Shown here piece after piece: positions 32,424 to 41,380 of a DNA stretch of 64,000 nucleotides; the stretch's first letter is position 1; each line of letters begins with the position of its first letter. The stretch is from Streptomyces sp. NBC_00353 (GTDB taxonomy: Bacteria; Actinomycetota; Actinomycetes; Streptomycetales; Streptomycetaceae): contig NZ_CP107985.1 of the NCBI RefSeq assembly GCF_036108815.1, positions 3,720,001-3,784,000 on the forward strand. The letters run 5' to 3'. Below the pieces are notes generated by a model, which had not been told where the DNA came from, ran no database searches, and saw only the letters and a program-made list of their open reading frames with translations. Position numbers and translations under genes: made by a program.

Positions 32424-32720
32424 TTAGTCCTCCCCCAGGATCTGCGGCACCTTGAAACGCTGCTGCTCCTGGGCCGGGGCGCCGGAGAGCGCCTGCTCGG
32501 GGGTGAGCGACGGACGGACCTCGTCCGCGCGCATGACATTGGTCAGCGGCAGCGGGTGGGAGGTCGGCGGTACGTCTTGGTCGGCGACCTCGGAGACGCG
32601 GGCGACCGCGCCGATGATGTCGTCGAGCTGACCGGCGAAGTGATCGAGCTCTTCGCCCTTCAGCTCCAGACGCGCCAGCCGGGCGAGGTGGGCGACCTCC
32701 TCGCGCGTGATGCCAGGCAT
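32424..32720 (-). CDS. gatC: Asp-tRNA(Asn)/Glu-tRNA(Gln) amidotransferase subunit C
   Basis: 98 residues from ATG 32720, with GAGGA 8 bases upstream. GatC stabilises the GatA-GatB complex as an extended belt. The sequence MPGITREEVAHLARLARLEL is the usual start, and LRADEV-type and SLTPEQAL segments are seen in TNVMRADEVRPSLTPEQALS. It is the first gene of the gat operon. The frame remains open upstream to about 32798, but the family starts at MPGIT. Confidence 0.95.
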   Translation of the reverse strand: MPGITREEVAHLARLARLELKGEELDHFAGQLDDIIGAVARVSEVADQDVPPTSHPLPLTNVMRADEVRPSLTPEQALSGAPAQEQQRFKVPQILGED

Positions 32721-32760
32721 GCAGCGATCCTCAGGGGTGAGTGTTGTGGTTTTGGCCCCA

Positions 32761-32766
32761 ATCCTA
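32761..32766 (-). promoter_or_regulatory. Candidate -10 of the gat operon
   Basis: TAGGAT on the minus strand (32766-32761) matches the common Streptomyces -10 element and lies about 40 bases before the gatC ATG. No good -35 is seen 17-18 bases upstream. The spacer 32721-32889 shows nothing else. Confidence 0.35.
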
Positions 32767-32889
32767 TGGGGTCCGGCGCTGACGGAGCCGCCACCCACGG
32801 AACACTCGCCTCCGGTCAGCCTCCGGCCGTGCCCGTATCGGGGGCGATCGGCTCGATTCCGCCGCCGGGATCCGGGCCACCGGGCCGGC

Positions 32890-35070
32890 TCATGTCGTCG
32901 CCGGACGCGACTGCGCGGCCCGCCCCGGCTGCCGCTGCTCCAACTCGGCCACCGCTGCGGTCACGCCCGTCACGCCCGATGCGGCGGCAGCGGCCGCGGC
33001 GGCCGCCGCCTCCAGCTCCGCCGGCCGCCGCCAGCCGTGCTCACCGCGCGCCCGCAGCCACGCCGTCGTCTCCTGCGGCGGCATCGCGGCCGCGACCAGC
33101 CACCCCTGCACCGCATCACAACGCAGGTCCCGCAGCCGCTCCCACGTCTCGTCGTCCTCGACGCCCTCGGCGACGACCAGCAGGCCGAGCGAGTGGGCCA
33201 GGTCGATGGTGCAGCGGACGATCTCCGCGTCCTCGTTGTCGACGGCCAGCCGGGCGACGAAAGACCGGTCGATCTTGAGCTCGCTGACCGGCAGCCGGCG
33301 CAGGTGGACCAGCGAGGAGTACCCCGTACCGAAGTCGTCGAGGGACATCTTCACGCCGTGCCCGGTCAGGCCGGCCAGCGTGTCGGCGGCGCGCTGCGGG
33401 TCCTCCAGCAGCACGTGTTCCGTAATCTCCAGCTGGAGGGAGCCGGCCGGTACGCCGTGCCGGGCGAGCCGGGCCGCGACGCCGCCCGCGAAGCCCGGGG
33501 TGTGGACGTCGCGCGGGGAGACGTTGACCGCGACCGGGACGAACAAACCCTGCGCCCGCCACCGGGCGACCTGGGCCAGCGCCGTCTCCAGCACGTACTC
33601 GGTGAGGTGCGGCATCAGACCCGACGACTCGGCGATGGCGATGAACTCGTCCGGAGGGACCCGGCCGCGCTCCGGGTGCACCCAGCGCACCAGCGCCTCG
33701 AGCCCGGCCACCTGGCCGTCGAACCGGACCTTCGGCTGGTAGTGGAGCTCGACCTCGCCGGCGTCCAGCGCGCGCCGCAGGTCCCCGAGGAGTCCGAGCC
33801 GGTCCGGGGTGTTGCTGTCCCGCTTCGACTCGTACACCTCGACACCCGTACGGTCCCGCTTGGCCTGGTACATCGCCACGTCCGCCCGTCTGAGCAGCCC
33901 TTCGGCGTCCAGCGCGTGGTCGGGGTAGACGGCGACTCCGGCGCTGGCCTCCAGCACCAGGGTGAGGCCGTCGAGGTCCAGTGGTGAGGAGAGCTCGGCG
34001 ACCAGATGGCGGGCGACGCGCTGGGCACTGGTGGTGGAGTCCGCGGTCGGCAGCAGTACGGCGAACTCGTCGCCGCCGAGCCGCGCGGCCTCCGCTCCGC
34101 GCGGCAGGGCGAGCCGGAGCCGCTCCGCGATCTGCAGCAGCAGCCGGTCCCCCGCGAGATGGCCGAGGGTGTCGTTGACCGCACGGAACCGGTCGAGGTC
34201 GATCAGGACGAGCGCGGATCTGGCGCCGATGTTCTCGGCGTCCTCCAGCGCTGTCCATGTGCGCTCCAGCAGCCACTGCCGGTTGGGCAGTCCGGTCAGC
34301 GGGTCCCGCAGCTGCTCCTCGGCCCGGGCCCGGGCGATCCAGAGGGTGGAGTCCAGGGCGATCAGCGGAACGGCGAACAGCGGCAGCAGTACGGGTGTGG
34401 CGATCGCGACGACGCAGATCAGCGGGGCGAGCCCGAGGAGCGCGACCGCGACGAGCCCCTGGCGCAGCAGGGCGGTGCGGGCGATGGTCGGCAGCCCGCC
34501 GCCCTGGGGTGCCCGTGCGTACCAGAGGAGGATCCTGGTGACGACGAGATAGGTGGAGGCGGCCAGAATGACTTCCGGGACGGCGTCGATGCCCCAGTCG
34601 AGTGGCTGCCAGGGCGACTCGACGGACTGCAGGTCGCCGAACGCGGCGAGGACCAGGGCCGCCGCACCTATCCCCAGGATGTCCACCGCACCATGCAGCA
34701 GCCCCTGCCACCAGCGGTGTCTGCGCGCCACTCCGACGAGCACGACGACGACCAGGCTGACCAGGCCGGCGGGCACCCAGCCGTAGAGCAGCAGCACGGC
34801 GAGGGTGAGGGCGGCGCCGGATCCGGTACCGCCCCACCAGCGGTCCCGCCCGAGCGCGACGAGATGGCCGACGATGATCCCGGTGAGGACGGCGAGCGCC
34901 CAGCCTGCCGCACCGTTCGGGAAGAGTGCGTGCCCGGCGCTCACGGTCCGGTAGAAGCCGGTCGCCAGCTGAACAGCGGCGATCAGTACAACGGCGGCAC
35001 CCACTTTGGGCATGAGGCCGAGGAAACCTTGCAGCCGTGACACCGGTGCGGCGCTCTCGGTCGGTTTCAT
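32890..35070 (-). CDS. rmdB: Membrane GGDEF-EAL protein, RmdB-like c-di-GMP enzyme
   Basis: 726 residues from ATG 35070, with GAGAGGG 6 bases upstream. Residues about 15-235 contain seven or eight membrane segments. The GGDEF site ARLGGDEF (332-336) is intact; the RGAE before it is not an RxxD inhibitory site. The EAL domain is complete: LEALVRW (about 456-462), NVSPRDVH, LEITEHVLL, LDDFGTGYSSL, LKIDRSFV and VAEGVE, so phosphodiesterase activity is expected. The C-terminus has a run of ten alanines. From memory this is the ortholog of S. coelicolor RmdB (SCO5495), a c-di-GMP phosphodiesterase affecting development; the position between gatC and ligA agrees. Confidence 0.88.
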   Translation of the reverse strand: MKPTESAAPVSRLQGFLGLMPKVGAAVVLIAAVQLATGFYRTVSAGHALFPNGAAGWALAVLTGIIVGHLVALGRDRWWGGTGSGAALTLAVLLLYGWVPAGLVSLVVVVLVGVARRHRWWQGLLHGAVDILGIGAAALVLAAFGDLQSVESPWQPLDWGIDAVPEVILAASTYLVVTRILLWYARAPQGGGLPTIARTALLRQGLVAVALLGLAPLICVVAIATPVLLPLFAVPLIALDSTLWIARARAEEQLRDPLTGLPNRQWLLERTWTALEDAENIGARSALVLIDLDRFRAVNDTLGHLAGDRLLLQIAERLRLALPRGAEAARLGGDEFAVLLPTADSTTSAQRVARHLVAELSSPLDLDGLTLVLEASAGVAVYPDHALDAEGLLRRADVAMYQAKRDRTGVEVYESKRDSNTPDRLGLLGDLRRALDAGEVELHYQPKVRFDGQVAGLEALVRWVHPERGRVPPDEFIAIAESSGLMPHLTEYVLETALAQVARWRAQGLFVPVAVNVSPRDVHTPGFAGGVAARLARHGVPAGSLQLEITEHVLLEDPQRAADTLAGLTGHGVKMSLDDFGTGYSSLVHLRRLPVSELKIDRSFVARLAVDNEDAEIVRCTIDLAHSLGLLVVAEGVEDDETWERLRDLRCDAVQGWLVAAAMPPQETTAWLRARGEHGWRRPAELEAAAAAAAAAASGVTGVTAAVAELEQRQPGRAAQSRPATT

Positions 35071-35142
35071 TCCGTCCCTCTCACAGCCGGCGGTGCCGAT
35101 GTCACCTGCTCGTCCCGCTCCCATGCCACCACGAACCCATGA

Positions 35143-35182
35143 CCGTCACGCAGCCGGGATCACCGTCACGCATCCGGGCACG
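35143..35182. repeat. Two 20-base direct repeats upstream of the rmdB-like gene
   Basis: CCGTCACGCAGCCGGGATCA (35143-35162) and CCGTCACGCATCCGGGCACG (35163-35182) are adjacent copies identical at 16 of 20 positions. They lie 73-112 bases upstream of the ATG, a typical place for activator or repressor binding. Each contains TCACGCA, similar to half of a BldD box, but the other half is absent. The rest of 35183-35299 shows no gene. Confidence 0.55.
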
Positions 35183-35299
35183 GCGGGCGCACGTCTCAAC
35201 AGTAGGCCGCGGAACGCCCGTACGGGCAGCGCTCTACAGCTCTTGCCCGAATGCGAACTGACCATCACTCAGCATCTGATATGCGCCGAACGGGTGAAC

Positions 35300-35327
35300 C
35301 GGGCGAACCGGTCGTGCCCTTCGCCCG
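35300..35327 (-). terminator. Candidate ligA terminator
   Basis: CGGGCGAA (35300-35307) and TTCGCCCG (35320-35327) pair perfectly around a 12-base loop, 21 bases after the ligA stop on the minus strand. Confidence 0.45.
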
Positions 35328-35348
35328 TCCGGGCCCAACGCGGCTCGG

Positions 35349-37544
35349 CTACTCCTCGACCGGTCCGGCAACCGGTACGGCCGCCTCGCGTGCCGCGTCA
35401 GGCCCCTGTTCGAGCAGTACCGCGAAGCCCGCCCCGTCCAGAACCGGAACCTTCAGTTGCATCGCCTTGTCGTACTTCGAGCCCGGATTGTCGCCGACCA
35501 CCACGAACGAGGTCTTCTTCGAAACGGATCCGGTCACCTTTGCCCCACGGCTCTGCAGGGCCTCTTTCGCGCCATCCCTGGTGTGGTCGGCCAGCGTGCC
35601 CGTGACGACGACGGTGAGCCCTTCGAGCGGACGCGGCGCCTCGTCCTCACCCGCGCTCTCGTCGGCCATCCGGACCCCGGCCTCCCGCCACTTGCGCACG
35701 ATCTCCCGGTGCCAGTCCTCCGCGAACCACTGGGTGACCGAGGCGGCGATGATGGGTCCGACACCGTCCGCTGCGGCCAGCTCCTCCTCGGTCGCCGCCT
35801 CGATGCGGTCCATCGAACGGAACTGACGTGCCAGCTCCTCGGCCGCGACCGGACCGACATGACGGATCGAGAGCCCGGTGAGGATCCGGGCCAGCGGCGC
35901 CTGTTTGGCGGCGGTGATCGCTTCGAGCATCGCCACGGCGTTCTTCTTCGGTTCGCCGTGCTGGTTGGCGAAGACCAGGGCGGTCTTCGCCTCGCCGGTC
36001 TTCGGATCGTGCTTGGGCAGTCCGCTGTCCATGTCCAGGACGTAGGCCCGGATCGGCAGCAGCTGCTCGATCGTCAGCCCGAAGAGGTCGCTCTCGTCGC
36101 GCAGGGGCGGCTCGGTGGGCTCCAGCGGCTTGGTCAGGGCGGCCGCCGCGACATAGCCGAAGTGGTCGATGTCCAGGCACTTGCGGCCCGCGAGATAGCC
36201 GACGCGTTCGCGCAACTGCGCGGGGCAGAAGCGCGCGTTGGGACAGCGGACGTCGATGTCGGCCTCCTTCATGGGCCGCAGCTCCGTCCCGCACTCGGGG
36301 CAGTGGGTCGGCATCACGAACGCCCGCTCGGTGCCGTCCCGCAGATCGACGACCGGGCCGAGGATCTCCGGGATCACATCGCCCGCCTTGCGGATCACCA
36401 CCGTGTCCCCGATGAGGACGCCCTTCTCCTTCACCACGTTCTGGTTGTGCAGGGTGGCGAACTCGACCTCGGAGCCCGCCACCTCGACGGGTTCGACCTG
36501 TGCGTACGGCGTGACCCGGCCGGTGCGTCCGACACCGACCCGGATGTTCACCAGCTTGGTGTTCACCTCTTCCGGCGGGTACTTCCAGGCGATCGCCCAG
36601 CGCGGGGCGCGCGAGGTGGAGCCCAGCCGGCCCTGGAGCGCGATCTCGTCGAGCTTGACGACGACGCCGTCGATCTCGTGCTCCACGGAGTGCCGGTTCT
36701 CGCCGAAGTGCGCGATGAACTCCCTGACGCCGTCGAGGGAGTCGACGACCTTGTTGTACTTCGCGGTGGGCAGTCCCCATTCGTGCAGCAGCTCGTAGGC
36801 ATGCGAGAGCCGGTCGATCTCGAGGCCCTCGCGGGCGCCGATGCCGTGCACCACCATGTGCAGCGGGCGTCCGGCAGTGACCTTCGGGTCCTTCTGGCGC
36901 AGGGAACCCGCCGCCGCGTTGCGCGGGTTGGCGAACGGTTTGTCGTCGGCCGCCACCAGCCGGGCGTTGAGCTCCTCGAACGCCTCCATCGGGAAGAAGA
37001 CCTCGCCGCGGATCTCGACCAGCGCCGGGATCCGGTCGCCCTTCAGCCGGTGCGGGATCTCGGCGATGGTGCGGACATTGGGGGTGATGTCCTCGCCGGT
37101 GCGGCCGTCGCCGCGGGTCGCGGCGCGGGTCAGCAGCCCCTGCTCGTACGTGAGGTTGACCGCGAGGCCGTCCACCTTGAGCTCGCACAGGAAGTGGTAG
37201 GTGCTGGTGCCGACGTCCTTGGCGACGCGCTCGGCCCAGACCGCCAGCCCCTCGTCGTCGAAGGCGTTGTCCAGGGAGAGCATCCGCTCGCGGTGCTCGA
37301 CCGAGGTGAACTCCGTCCGGTACGGCCCCGCGACCTTCTGGGTCGGCGATTCGGGCGTACGCAACTGCGGGTACTCGTCCTCCAGGTCCTGCAGCGAGCG
37401 CATCAGCCGGTCGAACTCGGCGTCGCTGACGACCGGCTGGTCGTTCACGTAGTACCGGAAGCGGTGCTCCTCGATCTGCTCCGCAAGGAGCGCATGCTGC
37501 TGATGCGCCTCCGCGGGCACTTCCGATTTCTGTCCGCCGGCCAT
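35349..37544 (-). CDS. ligA: NAD-dependent DNA ligase
   Basis: 731 residues. It seals nicks using NAD in replication and repair. Domain order is normal: Ia domain (HRFRYYVNDQPVVSDAEFD), adenylation domain with the nucleophile Lys123 in CELKVDGLAV, OB fold, a four-cysteine zinc finger (CPECGTELRP with CPNARFCPAQ), helix-hairpin-helix repeats (GLSIRHVGPVAAEELAR, AADGVGPIIAASV) and a C-terminal BRCT domain (LEGLTVVVTGTLADHTRDGA). ATG 37544 has GGGAGGA 8 bases upstream. The MetE-like gene ends 30 bases upstream, so the two may be co-transcribed. Confidence 0.97.
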   Translation of the reverse strand: MAGGQKSEVPAEAHQQHALLAEQIEEHRFRYYVNDQPVVSDAEFDRLMRSLQDLEDEYPQLRTPESPTQKVAGPYRTEFTSVEHRERMLSLDNAFDDEGLAVWAERVAKDVGTSTYHFLCELKVDGLAVNLTYEQGLLTRAATRGDGRTGEDITPNVRTIAEIPHRLKGDRIPALVEIRGEVFFPMEAFEELNARLVAADDKPFANPRNAAAGSLRQKDPKVTAGRPLHMVVHGIGAREGLEIDRLSHAYELLHEWGLPTAKYNKVVDSLDGVREFIAHFGENRHSVEHEIDGVVVKLDEIALQGRLGSTSRAPRWAIAWKYPPEEVNTKLVNIRVGVGRTGRVTPYAQVEPVEVAGSEVEFATLHNQNVVKEKGVLIGDTVVIRKAGDVIPEILGPVVDLRDGTERAFVMPTHCPECGTELRPMKEADIDVRCPNARFCPAQLRERVGYLAGRKCLDIDHFGYVAAAALTKPLEPTEPPLRDESDLFGLTIEQLLPIRAYVLDMDSGLPKHDPKTGEAKTALVFANQHGEPKKNAVAMLEAITAAKQAPLARILTGLSIRHVGPVAAEELARQFRSMDRIEAATEEELAAADGVGPIIAASVTQWFAEDWHREIVRKWREAGVRMADESAGEDEAPRPLEGLTVVVTGTLADHTRDGAKEALQSRGAKVTGSVSKKTSFVVVGDNPGSKYDKAMQLKVPVLDGAGFAVLLEQGPDAAREAAVPVAGPVEE

Positions 37545-37574
37545 CGTCTCGTCCTCCCGTTACCCGATACCCGC

Positions 37575-38600
37575 TTACTCAGGGTTGTCTGCGAGCGATC
37601 TCGCGGCCCGGGCGCAGTGGGCGAGCGCGGCGCGCGCGTACGCGGGCGACGCACCTGCGAGCCCGCACGACGGGGTGATCACCAGCGACTCGGCGAGAGT
37701 CCCCGGATTCAGCCCCAGCCTGCGCCACAGCGTCCTGACACCCATGACGCTACCGCCCGGGTCCGACAATGCGCCCGAGGCCGGGTCGGTGCCGGGCACC
37801 ACCCCGAGGAAGAGCTGCGTACCGCCTTCGACCGCTTCCCCGATCGCCTCCTCCTCACGCTCGGTGAGCAGTGAGAAGTCGAACGAGATGCCGTCGGCAC
37901 CGGCCCGGCGCAGCAGCGCGAACGGCACGTCGGGCGCGCAGGTGTGCACGAGCGTCGCGTCTTCCCCGTTCGCCGCCAGGACATCGCGGAGCGTGCCCTC
38001 CACCACCTGCCGGTCCACGGCCCGGTAGGTGCGGTAGCCGCTCGCCGTCCTGATGTGCCCGCGCAGTGCGCCGGTCAGGGACGGTTCGTCGAGCTGGAGG
38101 ATCACCCGGGCGCCGGGCATCCTGCGCCGTACCTCCGCGAGGTGACCCAGCAGCCCCTCGGCCAGGGAGGCCGCCAGATCGCGGCAGGCACCCGGGTCGC
38201 CGAGCACGGCCTCGCCGCCCCGCCGTTCCAGCGCGGCGGCAAGCGTCCAGGGACCTACGGCCTGGACCTTGAGCGGGCCCTGGTACCCCTGGGTGAACTC
38301 CTCCAGGGCGTCGAGGTCCTCACCCAGCCAGGAGCGGGCCCGCCGGGTGTCGCGGCCCGGTCGGTCACTGATGCGCCAGCCGCTGGGCTCGACATGGCCG
38401 TACATGTCGACGAGCAGTCCGATGGTCCGCCCGATCATGTCGGCGCCGGGCCCGCGTGCGGGCAGCTCCGGCAGATACGGCAGTCCCTCACCGTCCGCCA
38501 AGGACCCGGTGACGGTCTTCGCCGCCTCCCGCGCGTCTCCCCCGGGCATGGATCCGATCCCGGTCGCGCGGCACCCGCTGAACTTGCTTTTCTCGGTCAC
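37575..38600 (-). CDS. MetE-like (cobalamin-independent methionine synthase C-terminal domain) protein
   Basis: 341 residues from GTG 38600. It is much shorter than MetE (about 750) and corresponds to its C-terminal barrel only. The start ATGIGSMPGGDAREAA and the segments LKVQAVGPWTLA, VILQLDEPSLTGAL, LVHTCAPDVPFALLRRAGADGISFD and VITPSCGLAGASP fit the family. The His-Cys of HTCAP and the late Cys of SCGLA are the expected zinc and thiol ligands. Such stand-alone proteins may take methyl groups from a methylcobamide protein or act on another thiol; true methionine synthase activity is not certain. Confidence 0.8.
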   Translation of the reverse strand: MTEKSKFSGCRATGIGSMPGGDAREAAKTVTGSLADGEGLPYLPELPARGPGADMIGRTIGLLVDMYGHVEPSGWRISDRPGRDTRRARSWLGEDLDALEEFTQGYQGPLKVQAVGPWTLAAALERRGGEAVLGDPGACRDLAASLAEGLLGHLAEVRRRMPGARVILQLDEPSLTGALRGHIRTASGYRTYRAVDRQVVEGTLRDVLAANGEDATLVHTCAPDVPFALLRRAGADGISFDFSLLTEREEEAIGEAVEGGTQLFLGVVPGTDPASGALSDPGGSVMGVRTLWRRLGLNPGTLAESLVITPSCGLAGASPAYARAALAHCARAARSLADNPE

Positions 38601-38733
38601 GCAGGAAGCCTACGGTCCGGGCCGCCGGCGCCGTCGCGGGCCCGGCCGGCCCGGCGGCCGACACTCGCGGGCCGGGGCCGGGCTCCACTCGGCGTCGGGG
38701 GACCCGGCCGCTGCGGACCCGGCGTCCGGGGCC

Positions 38734-39423
38734 TCAGTGCCCGGGGCGGACCGTGAGGTCGTTGACCTCGGCGTCGCGAGGCAGGTCGATCGCCATCAGG
38801 ATCGTGGTCGCCACGGACTCCGGGTCGATGAACCGGGAGGCGTCGTACTCCTTCCCCTCCTGCTGGTGCACCTTGGCCTGCATGGGGCTGGCAGTACGTC
38901 CGGGGTAGACGGAGCTCACCCGGACACCGTTTCCGTGCTCCTCCTCGCGCAGCGAGTCGGCGAGCGCCTTCAGGCCGTGCTTGCTCGCGGCGTACGCGCT
39001 CCACTCGGCGTGTGCGCTGAGCCCGGCGCCGGAGTTCACGAAGACGACATGGCCCTGGGCCACGCGCAGTTGCGGCAGGAAGAGCCGGGTCAGCTCGGCA
39101 GGGGCGACCAGGTTGGTGTTGAGCTGGTAGTGCCATGCCTTGGGCGTGAGCTCCCCGACCTGGCCCAGCTCCACGACGCCCGCGACGTGCAGCAGCGAGT
39201 CGATCCGCTCCGGGAGCGACTGCTGTGCGAACGCCCAGGAGAGCCGGTCCGGGTTGCCGAGGTCGCCGACGAGCGTGCGGGCTCCGGGGTGGAGCGCGGC
39301 CAGTTCCTTGGCGCGGCCCGCGTCACGGGCCAGCAGCACGAGTTCGTCACCGCGCTCCAGGAGACGGCGGGCGACAGCTGCTCCGATGCCGGAACCGGCG
39401 CCGGTGATGAGGTGAGTGGACAT
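38734..39423 (-). CDS. Short-chain dehydrogenase/reductase
   Basis: 229 residues, classical SDR. The cofactor motif is ITGAGSGIGAAVARRLLERGD at the N-terminus, LHVAGVVE replaces the NNAG motif, and the catalytic residues are Ser (FVNSGAGLSA) and SAYAASKHGLKAL (Tyr, Lys). NADPH use is suggested by the following basic residues. The substrate is unknown. ATG 39423 is used. The 133-base spacer to the MetE-like gene is over 80% GC and highly self-complementary. Confidence 0.88.
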   Translation of the reverse strand: MSTHLITGAGSGIGAAVARRLLERGDELVLLARDAGRAKELAALHPGARTLVGDLGNPDRLSWAFAQQSLPERIDSLLHVAGVVELGQVGELTPKAWHYQLNTNLVAPAELTRLFLPQLRVAQGHVVFVNSGAGLSAHAEWSAYAASKHGLKALADSLREEEHGNGVRVSSVYPGRTASPMQAKVHQQEGKEYDASRFIDPESVATTILMAIDLPRDAEVNDLTVRPGH

Positions 39424-39451
39424 GCGCCCATGGTCGCATCCGGCCGCGTGG

Positions 39452-39991
39452 CTACTGAATGCCGGACCACTCCTCCAGGTAGGCCAGCGCGCCGACCCCG
39501 TCCTTCGCGAAGAACACCAGGTCGGTGAGGGGAAGGGGCAGGAAGCCCTCGTCCTCCATGCGCTGGAACTGCAGACGCAGACCGTCGTAGAAACCCGCCG
39601 TGTTCAGCAGGACGACCGGCTTGTCGTGCTTGCCGTGCTTCTTCAGCTCCAGGATCTCGGTGGCCTCGTCGAGCGTCCCCATACCGCCCACCATGATCAC
39701 GACGGCGTCGGCCTTCTCCAGGAGCAGCGCCTTGCGCTCGGCGAGATCGCGTGCGATCACCATCTCGTCGGCATCGGTCCGGGCCTGCGCGGCCATGAAG
39801 TCCACCGACACCCCGACGAGCCGCCCGCCCGACTCCTGCACCCCGTCGGCGACGACCTTCATCAGCCCGCTCTCCGACCCGCCCCAGACCAGCGTGTGCC
39901 CGCCGCGGCCCAGCAGCTCGGCGAACTCGCGGGCGGGCCGGGTGTAGCGGTCGTCGAGGTCGGCGGCGGAGAGAAAGACACAGATGTTCAT
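39452..39991 (-). CDS. LOG-family (TIGR00730) nucleotide 5'-monophosphate phosphoribohydrolase-like protein
   Basis: 179 residues from ATG 39991. The Rossmann-type fold of the LOG group is shown by TLVWGGSESGLMKVVADGV and by ERKALLLEKADAVVIMVGGMGTLDEATEI. The conserved PGGxGTxxE motif appears as VGGMGTLDE, with the proline replaced but the catalytic Arg (ERK) and Glu retained. Plant and some bacterial members release free cytokinin bases from their nucleotides; the bacterial substrate in Streptomyces is not established. It lies 28 bases before the SDR on the same strand and is divergent from a DUF427 gene. Confidence 0.83.
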   Translation of the reverse strand: MNICVFLSAADLDDRYTRPAREFAELLGRGGHTLVWGGSESGLMKVVADGVQESGGRLVGVSVDFMAAQARTDADEMVIARDLAERKALLLEKADAVVIMVGGMGTLDEATEILELKKHGKHDKPVVLLNTAGFYDGLRLQFQRMEDEGFLPLPLTDLVFFAKDGVGALAYLEEWSGIQ

Positions 39992-40081
39992 ACAGCAACG
40001 GTAAGTGCCCCCACTGACACTCCACGGGACGGGGGGGTTGGTCCGGGGAAGAATCCGGCGCACTGCACGGCTGAACAAGAC

Positions 40082-40417
40082 ATGACTTCCACCTCAGGAC
40101 ACGTGATCACCGTCGAGCCCGGCACCGAGCATGTCCGCGTGGTGCGTGACGGCCAGCTGCTCGCCGAGAGCCGCCGTCCGCTCGTACTGCGCGAGACGGG
40201 CTGTCCGGTCCGCTACTACCTGCCGCCCGAGGACGTCCGCACCGAGCTGCTCACGGCGTCGGACACCCACACCCACTGCCCGTTCAAGGGGGATGCCTCC
40301 TACTGGTCACTGCCGGACGCGGCCGATCTCGTCTGGGCCTATCCGGACCCCAAGCCCGAAGTCGCTGCGATCAAGGACCACTTCTGCTTCTACGACGCCG
40401 AGACGGTCTCCGGCTGA
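40082..40417 (+). CDS. DUF427 domain protein
   Basis: 111 residues from ATG 40082. Typical DUF427 segments are GQLLAESRRPLVLRETG, VRYYLPPEDV, HTHCPFKGDASYW and DLVWAYPDP. The function is unknown; the fold is a small beta barrel with conserved His, Cys and Lys in CPFKGDA. It is divergent from the LOG-like gene. The 96-base spacer after it (40418-40513) shows nothing recognisable. Confidence 0.85.
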   Translation: MTSTSGHVITVEPGTEHVRVVRDGQLLAESRRPLVLRETGCPVRYYLPPEDVRTELLTASDTHTHCPFKGDASYWSLPDAADLVWAYPDPKPEVAAIKDHFCFYDAETVSG

Positions 40418-40513
40418 CCGCCAGACACCTTGCTGGGCTGCGGAGTTGAGGAATCTCGAAAAACTTCGTCGCCGCAGCGATGAGTTCTGCGGTCCGCCGC
40501 AGTCCATCTGCAC

Positions 40514-41314
40514 ATGGACAGGACTCCTTCCCGTGACGGCACTTTGATCGCCCACCGGCGCAGAGGTGACGGGCCGCCCGTGATTCTGGTGGGCGGGGCG
40601 CTGAGCACCGCGGCGACCGAGACACCACTGGCTGAACTTCTGGCGTCGCGGTTCAGCGTCGTGACCTACGACCGGCGCGGCCGCGGCTCCAGCGGCGACG
40701 GTGTGCCGTACGCGGTCGAGCGCGAGGTCGAGGATCTGGCGGCGATGATCGATCGGGTCGGTGGCCGGGCCGCGGTGTTCGGGATGTCGTCCGGCGGCGC
40801 CCTGGCGCTGGAGGCGCAGGCCGCTGGGGTGCCCGTCGACCTGCTCGCGGTGTACGAACCGCCGTTCGCCCCGGACGCACCGAGCCGCCGGGCCAAGGCG
40901 CACTACGCGACCCGGCTGCACCGCCTGCTGTCCGCCGGGGACCGGGCAGGGGCACTCCAGCTTTTCCTGTCGCTGGCGGGGATGCCTGCCGACATGGTCG
41001 CCCGGATGCGGCACGCCCCTCTGTGGCGCGGCCTCGAATCACTGGCGCACACCCTGGCGTACGACGACGCGATCCTCGGCAATGGCGCGGTGCCCGCCGA
41101 GCGTCTCGGGTCCGTCACCGCGCGCACCATGGTGATCACGGGCGGATTCAGTCCCACCCCGATGCGCACCCTGACCCGCATCCTCGCGGACGCGATCCCG
41201 CGCGCCCGGCACCGCACGCTGACGGGCCAGACACATGACCTGGCGCCGCAGGTGGTCGCGCCGGTGCTGGCGGAGTTCTTCTCCAAGGACGTGTACGTCA
41301 GCCGGGCGTCGTGA
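40514..41314 (+). CDS. Alpha/beta hydrolase
   Basis: 266 residues from ATG 40514. The oxyanion strand is PPVILVGGALST. VTYDRRGRGSSG is the usual loop after strand 4. The nucleophile elbow is FGMSSGGALALE (Ser in GMSSG), and GQTHDLAP supplies the catalytic His near the C-terminus. The acid is probably in the MVITGGFSPTPM region. Function beyond hydrolysis of some ester or similar bond is not clear. It converges on mnmA. Confidence 0.83.
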   Translation: MDRTPSRDGTLIAHRRRGDGPPVILVGGALSTAATETPLAELLASRFSVVTYDRRGRGSSGDGVPYAVEREVEDLAAMIDRVGGRAAVFGMSSGGALALEAQAAGVPVDLLAVYEPPFAPDAPSRRAKAHYATRLHRLLSAGDRAGALQLFLSLAGMPADMVARMRHAPLWRGLESLAHTLAYDDAILGNGAVPAERLGSVTARTMVITGGFSPTPMRTLTRILADAIPRARHRTLTGQTHDLAPQVVAPVLAEFFSKDVYVSRAS

Positions 41315-41358
41315 GCCCCGCGGCCCACGACGCCTCGTTGCAGCCCGAGCCCGGCCCG

Positions 41359-41372
41359 CTTCGAATTCGAAG
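41359..41372. terminator. 14-base palindrome between convergent genes
   Basis: CTTCGAATTCGAAG is a perfect palindrome in the 66-base gap between the hydrolase and mnmA ends. As RNA it can form a 5-base stem with an AATT loop, a weak hairpin, so a terminator role is only possible. Confidence 0.25.
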
Positions 41373-41380
41373 GAACGCCC

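Noticed and set aside
35265..35277. A second BldD-like box (TCACTCAGCATCT) upstream of the RmdB-like gene
   Set aside because: It matches only 7 of 9 fixed positions and lies about 195 bases upstream, too weak to claim without data.
39452..39991. Loss of the LOG catalytic motif as evidence of an inactive protein
   Set aside because: Only the proline of PGGxGTxxE is changed; the catalytic Arg and Glu are kept, so inactivity is not supported.
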